Origin: Oscillospiraceae bacterium
GTDB taxonomy: Bacteria > Bacillota > Clostridia > Oscillospirales > Acutalibacteraceae
NCBI GenBank assembly: GCA_003505905.1
Contig: DNXM01000046.1
Span: 3,586-9,772, forward strand
Direction: 5' to 3'
DNA length: 6,187 nucleotides
Positions 1 to 6,051 of the stretch are shown here, one piece after another. How positions within the stretch are numbered: position 1 is the stretch's first letter; every line of letters begins with the position of its first letter. The notes beneath the pieces were generated by a model, which saw only the letters and a program-made list of their open reading frames with translations, did not search any database and was not told the origin of the DNA. The position numbers were made by a program, and so were the translations under genes.

Positions 1-154
1 CGAGCTGAACAGCTTCGTAGCCGTCTTTTTCGACCGTCTTCTTCTGGGTGACTACGCAGGGACCTGCTTCAACCACCGTGACGGGGACGACATTGCCGTT
101 CGCGTCGAAGATCTGCGTCATGCCGATCTTCTTTCCAATGAGACCTTTTTGCAT
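1..154 (-). CDS. rplC: 50S ribosomal protein L3, N-terminal part (runs off the window)
   Basis: L3 is an early-assembling large-subunit protein that binds 23S rRNA and reaches with its long loop toward the peptidyl transferase centre. Only the first 51 codons are present. The translation begins [20 protein letters not shown] and continues [14 protein letters not shown], the highly conserved start of bacterial L3 (GKKxGMTQIF, then VTV(V/I)EAGPC). The ATG at 154-152 is preceded on the minus strand by AGGAG (plus-strand 165-169) with about ten bases of spacing, so the start is secure. It follows rpsJ at a distance of 111 nt, the canonical rpsJ-rplC order of the S10 operon; rplD and others would be expected beyond the left edge. 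No disruption is seen in the visible part. Identification is near certain; the C-terminal three quarters is outside the window. Confidence 0.97.
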   Translation of the reverse strand, partial: MQKGLIGKKIGMTQIFDANGNVVPVTVVEAGPCVVTQKKTVEKDGYEAVQL

Positions 155-180
155 TTTGTTTTTTCTCCTTTCGGTTATTG

Positions 181-196
181 GTTGGTATTCACCAAC
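181..196 (-). other. Perfect 6-bp hairpin upstream of the rplC ribosome binding site
   Basis: GTTGGT and ACCAAC form a perfect 6-bp inverted repeat around a 4-base loop, ending 11 bases upstream (in the direction of transcription) of the rplC AGGAG. It has no U-tract after it, so it is not a terminator. It could protect or punctuate the rpsJ-rplC transcript, or influence rplC initiation. The pairing is visible; the function is inference. Confidence 0.4.
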
Positions 197-265
197 ATGA
201 CCTGAAGCGAGCTATACTATAATGTATATAATATAGGGAACAGGCAAATTAAGTAGTGAAGTTGT
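197..265 (-). other. AT-rich rpsJ-rplC spacer with weak internal promoter-like sequence
   Basis: The spacer contains a run of TATA-like hexamers (about 214-238). Read on the minus strand, TTGCCT lies 17 bases before CATTAT, a poor match to a sigma-A promoter, and other pairings (TATATT, TATAGT) lack a good -35. Plus-strand TATAAT hexamers also occur here, but they would read antisense into rpsJ. An internal promoter for rplC onward is possible but the match is weak, and simple AT-richness explains it as well. Confidence 0.15.
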
Positions 266-577
266 TTACAGCTTGATTTCGATTTCAACACCTGCGGGAA
301 GCTCAAGGGCGGTAAGTGCCTCAACGGTTTTGTTGGACGGTCTTACGATGTCGATGAGTCTTTTGTGGGTGCGTTGTTCAAACTGCTCACGGCTGTCCTT
401 GTATTTGTGAACAGCACGAAGAATGGTAACAACTTCTTTTTCGGTGGGCAGCGGAACGGGACCGGAAACCTGCGCATTGGTTCTTCTTGCGGTTTCAACA
501 ATCTTTTCTGCTGCTTTGTCTACGAGGTTGTGGTCGTAGCTCTTGAGTCTGATTCTGATTTTGTTTTTGACTGCCAT
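266..577 (-). CDS. rpsJ: 30S ribosomal protein S10 (NusE)
   Basis: S10 is a small-subunit head protein that also acts, as NusE, with NusB in transcription antitermination and in transcription-translation coupling. The 103-residue product starts [20 protein letters not shown] and contains the conserved loop [40 protein letters not shown] and the ending [11 protein letters not shown]. Its length is typical for bacterial S10. An in-frame ATG 31 codons upstream (670) would add a sequence unlike any S10 start and has no ribosome binding site. The ATG at 577-575 has a perfect AGGAGG seven bases upstream and gives the family N-terminus, so it is chosen. The gene is the first of the S10 operon here. 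It is preceded by its own promoter and a long structured leader, and separated by a terminator from the unrelated operon upstream. No abnormality is seen in the protein. Confidence 0.98.
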   Translation of the reverse strand: MAVKNKIRIRLKSYDHNLVDKAAEKIVETARRTNAQVSGPVPLPTEKEVVTILRAVHKYKDSREQFEQRTHKRLIDIVRPSNKTVEALTALELPAGVEIEIKL

Positions 578-584
578 TGTGACG

Positions 585-590
585 CCTCCT
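585..590 (-). promoter_or_regulatory. rpsJ ribosome binding site (AGGAGG)
   Basis: A full-consensus AGGAGG on the minus strand lies seven bases before the ATG at 577-575. This decides the rpsJ start against the in-frame ATG at 670. It lies ten bases past the closing stem of the last leader domain (600-603 with 642-645), so refolding of that domain could affect access to it. Confidence 0.92.
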
Positions 591-649
591 AAAAATTTGG
601 CGGGCTGCACTTTTGCACACGCTTCCGGGTGTTTCCACCCTCCGCATTC

Positions 650-679
650 AAAATCCGAAAAGTAGAACATACTTTCCGG
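650..679 (-). terminator. Terminator-like hairpin inside the rpsJ leader (possible attenuator)
   Basis: On the minus strand CCGGAAAGUA (679-670) pairs over 10 bp with UACUUUUCGG (664-655) around a UGUUC loop, with a single G-U wobble, and is followed by AUUUUG. This is the strongest local helix of the leader and lies about 75 bases before the rpsJ start. The U-tract has only four residues and the stem is not very GC-rich, so it would be a weak terminator or pause site at best. It may simply be a structural helix of the leader. Confidence 0.25.
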
Positions 680-865
680 CTAGGTAAAAGCGCATTTTCA
701 CCCTAACTGCCCGTGAGATGAACAGTGACGGGGTGAGAACTATTTTACTAGTCGCCCGGTTCGTTGATCGGACATGCTCCACGGAAATTCCCTACCTCAT
801 CGGGTAGCCACCTTCCGTTTCATCGCATACCTGCACACTATCTGCATAGCATACTGTGATATCTT

Positions 866-893
866 ATCATATATATATAGGAAATGCAAGCAA
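866..893 (-). promoter_or_regulatory. Predicted sigma-A-type promoter of the S10 operon
   Basis: On the minus strand, TTGCTT (893-888) is followed after 16 bases by TATGAT (871-866), which matches the -10 consensus at five of six positions. An overlapping alternative is TTGCAT (889-884), 17 bases, TAAGAT (866-861). Either predicts a start near 854-859. The site lies downstream of the upstream operon's terminator and has A-tracts at the position of a UP element. This is a sequence-based prediction only. Confidence 0.6.
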
Positions 894-900
894 AAATTTG

Positions 901-920
901 ATTTTTTTCAATTTTTTTCA
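901..920 (-). promoter_or_regulatory. Phased A-tracts, candidate UP element
   Basis: The 10-base unit ATTTTTTTCA occurs twice in exact tandem (901-910, 911-920); on the minus strand this gives two A7 tracts spaced one helical turn apart. With a start near 859 they lie at about -42 to -61, where the alpha-subunit C-terminal domains of RNA polymerase contact UP elements of strong rRNA and r-protein promoters. The repeat is plain in the sequence; the role is inferred from position and composition. Confidence 0.5.
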
Positions 921-929
921 AAAACTGTC

Positions 930-941
930 ATTTAGCTAAAT
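930..941. repeat. 12-bp perfect palindrome upstream of the S10 operon promoter
   Basis: ATTTAGCTAAAT is a perfect palindrome about 70-82 bases upstream of the predicted start, immediately behind the A-tracts. It might be an operator half-site pair, but it is AT-rich and short, and chance is a fair explanation. Confidence 0.2.
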
Positions 942-991
942 TTGCAGAACTTTTCGGCGAAAATTTGTCATATACTACAAAAACAAGCCGT

Positions 992-1030
992 AAAAAGGAA
1001 TGCAGCCGCCGAAAAGCCGCCGCATTCCTT
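992..1030 (-). terminator. Rho-independent terminator of the transporter operon
   Basis: On the minus strand, AAGGAATGC (1030-1022) pairs perfectly over 9 bp with GCATTCCTT (1003-995), and the U-tract begins within and just after the stem (TTTTT at 996-992). The 18-base GC-rich loop has limited internal pairing. It begins 15 bases after the stop codon of the transporter gene and closes that operon. The opposite strand lacks a U-tract after the hairpin, so it is one-directional. Confidence 0.88.
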
Positions 1031-1044
1031 CGTATTTTACCGAT

Positions 1045-2667
1045 TTATTCGCCGTCATCATCCATCTGTGCCATCACAAGCTCGTGCTTTTTGCGGCTGA
1101 CATTCAGCTCATCCAAAATCATTTGCTTGCGCTTGCCCGTGTAGTTATCGAACAGGAACGAAACGGCGGAGAGAGTGTTGCCGATTAAACCGCAAAGCGT
1201 AATGACCAAAAACAAACGCCCCAGCACCGTCCAATACTTATCGTTTGCGTCGAGCTTGCCTTCAATGACCGAAATTTTCGGGTCTTTGAGCCGGTATTGT
1301 GCGGCGACCTCCTCGGTGCGCTTGTTGATGTACTCATAGTCAATCTTCACAAACAGGCCGTTGTAAAGGTTGGCTTTGGCAAGGCTGTTGATTTTGGTGA
1401 CAATGTTGCCGGCTGCGCTGAGCATACCATCACTGCGCACCTGTGTGCCGAATTCCTTATAGCCGTACCATTCCATGTAGTCGGTGGAATCGGCGGTGAT
1501 AATCTTTCTTGCCGCACCCTGTGCCGCATTGGGCATACCTGCCAAGCCGACAACGGCGCCGATTAAGTAGCGGTATTTACGCAGGGCATCCACATGACCA
1601 CGGTCAAAGGCAACCATCTTGCCCTTGCCGCCGATATTAAAGTTGAACACGGACATAAGCGCATAGAAGAACGCCGTATAGCCGTAGCCGCCAACCATCA
1701 TGTTGCGTGCAGACACCTTGTTGCCGACAAACGGAACCGCCGCCAAGCCGATGTAAGACAAGCCGCCGCTAATCATATCAATAATAGCCTTCATTTTGTA
1801 ATCGCCGAAAACATTTCGATACAAATAAGGCAGAGCCGTATAGGTCACCTGGCGAATCGTATCGCAGAACAGTGAAATTTGAATAATCATGAAGGGACGG
1901 TTGTGCAAAATCGCACGCAGTGTTTCACGGTTCCATTGAATGTGCTCGGTTTCGTTCGCCTGCTTTTTGCGGGCAAGCTCGTCAATGGAAGCATCCACAC
2001 GCTCATTGATTGTAAAATAAGGCAGATACATGGATGCAACACCCAACACGCAGAAAACGAGCGCCACATAGAAATACCGCCATTTCTGACTGTTCAAGTC
2101 ATCCGTTGAGCCGACGATAATCGGAATAATCCAGCCGGGCAGCATCGAACCGAGCGTAGAAGCCCACGAGGAAAGCGTGAAAAAGCCCGTGCGGTCCTTC
2201 GGGTCGGTGCAAAGCTTCAAGCCGAGCGTTGCCATGGCAATGTCGTAAAAAGTATCGACCACATCGAAAATAACGCCGAAGGCAAAGGTCCAAATGAAAT
2301 TATACAAAACATTAGAGCTGGGTACGATGAACAACAGCATGGACGAAATCGCAAACGGAATCGGCATGATTCGCAATGCCTGACGCAAGTGGCTGACCTT
2401 GCCCTTTTGCGGCGAATCGTACCATGCACCCGCAATCGGCGGAATCAGGAAGCTGAGAATTGTTGCCGCATTGGCTTTCACAAGCATCAGCTTATCGCCG
2501 ATTTTGGCAAAGTCACGGCTGAACTGGTCGCCGTAGGTGTGAACGCTGTCCTGACCCATGGCGTTGCCGAAGATACCGCCGGAATAGCCGAGCTGTTCCT
2601 TCATGCTCGCCGAGGAACAGGAGAAAATCTTATCTCGCATAACAGAGGCTTTTTCTTGAACACCCAT
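1045..2667 (-). CDS. GPH-family (MFS_2) sugar transporter, divergent
   Basis: A 540-residue polytopic membrane protein, probably a glycoside-pentoside-hexuronide symporter-type carrier. Hydrophobic segments lie near residues 64-83, 103-116, 122-150, 165-187, 198-216, 258-285, 294-314, 322-341, 365-386 and 480-506. The family's late motif (ADxxDYxE, a gap, then a basic residue and (D/E)G) is seen as ADSTDYMEW (392-400) with RSDG (411-414), followed by K425, which aligns by eye with MelB Lys377. The C-terminus ends with ILDELNVSRKK, typical of the family. Oddities: the region aligning with helix 1 (27-57) is unusually polar, and MelB cation-site Asp55 and Asp59 align with S72 and P76, while Asp124 aligns with D142. 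A long polar stretch (about 440-478) precedes the last helix. AGGAG precedes the ATG; the upstream gene ends 15 bases earlier, so the two are co-transcribed. Substrate is unknown; a short glycoside acted on by the adjacent glycosidase is the best guess. Confidence 0.85.
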   Translation of the reverse strand: MGVQEKASVMRDKIFSCSSASMKEQLGYSGGIFGNAMGQDSVHTYGDQFSRDFAKIGDKLMLVKANAATILSFLIPPIAGAWYDSPQKGKVSHLRQALRIMPIPFAISSMLLFIVPSSNVLYNFIWTFAFGVIFDVVDTFYDIAMATLGLKLCTDPKDRTGFFTLSSWASTLGSMLPGWIIPIIVGSTDDLNSQKWRYFYVALVFCVLGVASMYLPYFTINERVDASIDELARKKQANETEHIQWNRETLRAILHNRPFMIIQISLFCDTIRQVTYTALPYLYRNVFGDYKMKAIIDMISGGLSYIGLAAVPFVGNKVSARNMMVGGYGYTAFFYALMSVFNFNIGGKGKMVAFDRGHVDALRKYRYLIGAVVGLAGMPNAAQGAARKIITADSTDYMEWYGYKEFGTQVRSDGMLSAAGNIVTKINSLAKANLYNGLFVKIDYEYINKRTEEVAAQYRLKDPKISVIEGKLDANDKYWTVLGRLFLVITLCGLIGNTLSAVSFLFDNYTGKRKQMILDELNVSRKKHELVMAQMDDDGE

Positions 2668-2682
2668 AATCTGCTCTCCTTT

Positions 2683-4368
2683 TTATTTTTGCTGGGTCGG
2701 CCCCATATTCGCCGCACCCGTGTAAACAACATCCTCGGGCAGAGGATAATACTTCGGCTGTGATAAATCACGCTGATACAACCGCACGTGCTCGCCTCTC
2801 GGCGTTAAATCCACCACATCACAGCCACGCCAATAGACCGTGTAATCCGTGCCCCTTGTGTGCTCTTTTTTTGCCACGGTTTCAAGCGCAAAGCTCAATT
2901 CCAGGCAATCGCCCTTTTTCAAATCGGTACACACCGTTGCGCCCACCGTTTCGGGCGTCACGGTTTTGCCGTTGACGGTCAAGGTCGTTTGGTCGCCCAT
3001 CCAAGCATACAGACGAAAGCCTGCTTTGCAGTCACACTTTGCGGTCAGACGAATTTTGCCCTCGTTGGGAAGAAAGGATTCCATTTTAATTCGGTCGGTT
3101 TCCCGTTCGCAGGGAATGTTGGCAATGTATGCGCCGTTTTCTTCGGCAATTGCATTATCCCAAACCAACTTCAATGCCGTCGGTGCCGTGCCGACACAGC
3201 ACCCTGCAATGGAGCGGAATCGGGTGAGCGAAATGGAATTCGGTTCGCTTCCGCCCGTGAAGCCGCCGACCATGCGCTTATCAATATCCTTGTATGTAAT
3301 GCCGTTGCCGTCGGGCAGAGAATTGTCACAGGTGACATAGCCCGTGTAGCGCACTTGGTTTTCCATGAGCTGATTGCGGGCAAACAAATTGATGTCGTTC
3401 CAATATTCGTCATAACCGCACTTGGTCAGCTCGTGAGCGGCGATAATCATATCCCGCACACAGCAGGTTTCGCAATGCTCCTCTTCCATGGGGTGCCATT
3501 GGGCATATTCGGGCACCCAACCGAAATCGGAGGACAGCGAGCGGATGTAATCGTAAATTGCTTTTCCTTTTTCGATGTAACGCTCCTGCTCGGTGATACG
3601 GCCGAGATAAATCAAGCCGTAGGCAAACCAAGCCGCCGAATGGACATGACCGAAAAACTCCATTTTATAGTTGAAATAGCGGGACGGTCCCAAAACATAG
3701 TTGGCAATGCCCTGCGCCAAATCGAGCGCAACCTCGTCTTTTTTCAGTTCATAGCGTCTGACCAAAGCAGGCAGCATGAGCGCATTGCGAATGGGCTGTT
3801 CGCCACGACCCGTGTGCCGGGTCAAATCAAAACCGCCGTCCTGCAAGAACACATCGTTCGGAAATTCGTAAATCGGCTCTTCTTCGGTGAAGTCGCCCGA
3901 CCAAAAGGTGCGCACCTTGCGTTCAATCACAAGCGAACGCATTCCCCGAATCAGCTCACTCGTGCGGCGCTCCGCTTCCTCGTCCTCGGGGTATTCCTCG
4001 GTGATGAGATTCAGCGCAGGCAAAATGTAGCCCATTTCGTGAAACGATGCGTGCACGGTGTGCGTCCACGGATATTTTTCGCAAAAACGCAAGCCGTGTT
4101 CACCCCACGATTTCATCAAATGACGGCGCAAAGACTGCTTCACCTCGTCACCCTGCGTTGTGCCAAGCACACGCATGGCGCAGGTCAAACCCTCATACCA
4201 TGAACCGACCAGCTCGGCATCGTCCACACGGCAATGTGCCGCCTCCGCCGGTTTTTTGTTGGGCAGCAACAGCCAATAGGGCAGATTATCCTGCGCTTTG
4301 TCCACCATGTTGGTAATGTAATGATGCACCAGCTCCACACTTTTTTTCAAATCAAACGATTCGTACAT
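2683..4368 (-). CDS. GH127/DUF1680-like glycosidase (putative beta-L-arabinofuranosidase type)
   Basis: A 561-residue protein without signal peptide, so probably cytoplasmic. It matches the GH127-type fold: an all-helical (alpha/alpha) barrel to about residue 405, then a beta-rich segment. In the founding enzyme HypBA1, a zinc site of one Glu and three Cys holds the catalytic cysteine, with Glu-x-Cys followed about 77 residues later by Cys-Cys. Here CETCC (299-303) supplies E300 and C302, and GCC (389-391) supplies C390 (likely nucleophile) and C391. E287 in GWVPEY is a candidate acid/base. Oddities: extra cysteines at 299 and 303, no PxN after the Cys pair (VGTAPTAL instead), and a length shorter than HypBA1 (about 658). 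It may therefore belong to a divergent subfamily with another substrate. The ATG has GGAGG seven to eight bases upstream; the gap to the preceding gene is 12 nt. Fold-level identification is fairly sure; substrate is not. Confidence 0.72.
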   Translation of the reverse strand: MYESFDLKKSVELVHHYITNMVDKAQDNLPYWLLLPNKKPAEAAHCRVDDAELVGSWYEGLTCAMRVLGTTQGDEVKQSLRRHLMKSWGEHGLRFCEKYPWTHTVHASFHEMGYILPALNLITEEYPEDEEAERRTSELIRGMRSLVIERKVRTFWSGDFTEEEPIYEFPNDVFLQDGGFDLTRHTGRGEQPIRNALMLPALVRRYELKKDEVALDLAQGIANYVLGPSRYFNYKMEFFGHVHSAAWFAYGLIYLGRITEQERYIEKGKAIYDYIRSLSSDFGWVPEYAQWHPMEEEHCETCCVRDMIIAAHELTKCGYDEYWNDINLFARNQLMENQVRYTGYVTCDNSLPDGNGITYKDIDKRMVGGFTGGSEPNSISLTRFRSIAGCCVGTAPTALKLVWDNAIAEENGAYIANIPCERETDRIKMESFLPNEGKIRLTAKCDCKAGFRLYAWMGDQTTLTVNGKTVTPETVGATVCTDLKKGDCLELSFALETVAKKEHTRGTDYTVYWRGCDVVDLTPRGEHVRLYQRDLSQPKYYPLPEDVVYTGAANMGPTQQK

Positions 4369-4380
4369 CGTATTCCTCCG

Positions 4381-6051
4381 TTATCCGATGCGAAACAGTC
4401 GCCGAAGGACTTCCCGCAAAATGTTCAGTATTTTTCTCACAATGCTCAACGGAATCGTATCGCTTCCCGTTGCCGAGCCGCTCAAATCCAGCACCGTGTC
4501 AATATCCTGCTCATAACTCAAATCATCCGTAAATCCGCCTGCGAGCGTGCGAGCCAACGCCATCACGGCGTCATCCGCCAAACCGTCACGGAAATTGATT
4601 TTCGCCAAAGCCGCCACAGCAAATTCGGGCACCTTACCGTTCGGACTGATTAGCGCAAGCGAACCGTAAGCCAGCGATGCTTTCAGACAATCAAACAGCA
4701 GCTCGACATTTCGGCTGTCGCTCGTCTGTGCCTCGTTGCCGTGATAGAAGCCGTACATGATTTTCGCCGCCACCTGATAGAGCTTTTCGCTGTCGGTTAC
4801 GGCAATTGTTTTTCCGCCCATGGCGGCAATTCGCTCCACGCTCATGCCGTCCCCGTACAAATCCAACTGCAAGGCACTGCCCAAGCGGCTCATTAACCCT
4901 TCAATCGCCGCATAGCCCGTGTCGCCCTCTTTAATTTTCAGCATTTTCGCCACCTTGTACGGCGAACCGAGGTAGCGGTTGAGCCACTTGCACACACCTG
5001 CTTCAAAATAGCGGTAAGCGTAATCGGAGAAGTTGTTTTTCAAGCCGCTCAGCTGTTTTTCGGTGTAGGTGAAATTCAGCAAAGAGGTGTCGATTGAAGT
5101 GATATATTCACTCTTTATATCCGCTTTCTTGCCGTCAAACTTCACCGAGCGGTACGCATTCGGCGAAGAAATGAGCGAACCGGTCTGCACATCGTACAGC
5201 ACATTGCCTTTTTTCGTTTTGGTGTAAGAAATATCGTTTGCGTGCATATGCCCCGTGAAAACGACCGACACGCCGTTATCCGCCAAAAGCGTCGCAAAAT
5301 CGGTGTAATCGTCAATCATCGGCTGCAATTCAAAATGCGGCAAAAGGCTGTGGTGCATCATCACAACAAGCTGTTTTTTGTCGGACTTTGCCTGCGTGAT
5401 TTGTTCGTTCAGCCAAGCGGAAACGGACGCATTGATTTCGCCGTCATCCGAACCGTAGATGCAGGAATCCAGCGCAAGCAAGCGGTAATTTGCGTTCAAA
5501 TCCACCGTGTAAGAAGCGGAATCCTTATGGCGGTTCAGTGCTTCGTTATAGCCGAACTCCGCATAGATTTCGCAGAACTCTTTCATCGTGATATGCTTTT
5601 CGTCCGCTTTTGCGACGCAGTCGTGGTTGCCGTTGATGACATAAATCGGCTTACCGCATTTTTGCTCGGTCCTGCGGAGCATTTCGGCAAGAGCCTTGTG
5701 CGACTGACGGCCGCCGCCTGTCAAATCGCCCGAAATCAGCAAAAACTCCTCCTCGCCTGCCGCAAAATTGTCAAGCAGCTTTTGCATGATGGCGCCCGAC
5801 TCGTAATTCATCTGCCCCTGTGAAGAAGCATAGTAGAACACCTCGGCATCCTCTTTCGTCATGCCGTTGGTGTAAAGCGCTTCGGAGGGAGCAGGCAAGT
5901 CGCCCAAATCCTCGGCGCATTGAAAATGCGTGTCGGTGGTGACGAGAACTTTCAGTCCGTCCTCCTGCGCAAAAGCACACGGCACAACGGCGGCGCCGAT
6001 TAGGCAAAAGCAGAGCAAGAGGCAAAGAACGGTTTTCATCGGTTTAGTCAT
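4381..6051 (-). CDS. Secreted calcineurin-like metallophosphoesterase with unassigned C-terminal domain
   Basis: A 556-residue exported protein. Residues 1-28 form a Sec signal peptide (MTKPMK, hydrophobic core, AFA before Q29); Pro before C25 argues against a lipoprotein. The catalytic domain (about 33-320) shows the full dinuclear-metal set in order: D40-x-H42 (TTDTH), GD at 108-109 (ISGDLT), GNHD at 141-144, H233 in MMHH, and GHMH at 267-270. Such enzymes hydrolyse phosphomonoesters or diesters; the substrate cannot be read from sequence. Residues 330-556 are a mostly helical region I do not recognise, ending in a basic amphipathic stretch (VRKILNILREVLRRLFRIG) that could touch membrane or wall polymers. 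The start at 6051 is chosen because GAGGAG lies seven bases upstream; Met5 has no such site. The gene overlaps the upstream channel gene by 8 nt, suggesting translational coupling, and is 12 nt from the glycosidase gene. Confidence 0.87.
   Translation of the reverse strand: MTKPMKTVLCLLLCFCLIGAAVVPCAFAQEDGLKVLVTTDTHFQCAEDLGDLPAPSEALYTNGMTKEDAEVFYYASSQGQMNYESGAIMQKLLDNFAAGEEEFLLISGDLTGGGRQSHKALAEMLRRTEQKCGKPIYVINGNHDCVAKADEKHITMKEFCEIYAEFGYNEALNRHKDSASYTVDLNANYRLLALDSCIYGSDDGEINASVSAWLNEQITQAKSDKKQLVVMMHHSLLPHFELQPMIDDYTDFATLLADNGVSVVFTGHMHANDISYTKTKKGNVLYDVQTGSLISSPNAYRSVKFDGKKADIKSEYITSIDTSLLNFTYTEKQLSGLKNNFSDYAYRYFEAGVCKWLNRYLGSPYKVAKMLKIKEGDTGYAAIEGLMSRLGSALQLDLYGDGMSVERIAAMGGKTIAVTDSEKLYQVAAKIMYGFYHGNEAQTSDSRNVELLFDCLKASLAYGSLALISPNGKVPEFAVAALAKINFRDGLADDAVMALARTLAGGFTDDLSYEQDIDTVLDLSGSATGSDTIPLSIVRKILNILREVLRRLFRIG

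Larger units (their letters stand above)
578..859 (-). ncRNA. Structured 5' leader RNA of rpsJ, candidate r-protein regulatory element
   Basis: About 280 transcribed bases lie between the predicted transcription start and the rpsJ ATG. Read along the RNA (plus-strand coordinates), they can fold into consecutive local helices. ACGGAA/UUCCGU (813-818 with 781-786) encloses CUACC/GGUAG (803-807 with 792-796). CCCGU/ACGGG pairs 728-732 with 710-714. A bulged hairpin spans 706-680, and a 10-bp hairpin with one G-U pair (679-670 with 664-655) abuts it. GGGUG-GAAA-CACCC (640-627) has a GNRA tetraloop. A closing GCGG/CCGC helix (645-642 with 603-600) makes the last part a small multibranch domain just before the ribosome binding site. 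Weak 4-bp stems are also possible at 739-752 and 838-849. S10 operons in other bacteria are autoregulated through leader RNA (L4 in E. coli). That this leader binds an r-protein is inference. Pairings were found by eye, not by energy calculation. Confidence 0.6.

Noticed and set aside
600..660. T-box riboswitch, prompted by GGGTGG in the rpsJ leader
   Set aside because: The segment forms its own GAAA-capped hairpin, the rest of the T-box consensus is absent, and a T-box would be out of place before an r-protein operon.
578..670. A 31-residue N-terminal extension of S10 from an upstream in-frame ATG
   Set aside because: The extension is unlike any S10, contains the structured leader, and lacks a ribosome binding site, whereas the internal ATG has a perfect AGGAGG and gives the standard S10 start.
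740..823. Two tiny reading frames in the rpsJ leader (8 codons at 797-823 and 11 codons at 740-775, minus strand) as possible leader peptides
   Set aside because: Neither has a ribosome binding site at usable spacing (GGAG is only one base before the second ATG), and the peptides show no run of a regulatory amino acid.
2860..4203. A 447-codon open frame on the plus strand opposite the glycosidase gene
   Set aside because: Its codons are exactly in register with those of the glycosidase, so it stays open simply because that gene has no TTA, CTA or TCA codons in this part. The translation has no recognisable domain, and the opposite frame has clear family motifs.
5242..5823. A 193-codon open frame on the plus strand opposite the phosphoesterase gene
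   Set aside because: Also codon-aligned antisense to a gene with all catalytic motifs intact; the same codon-bias explanation applies, and no domain or ribosome binding site supports it.
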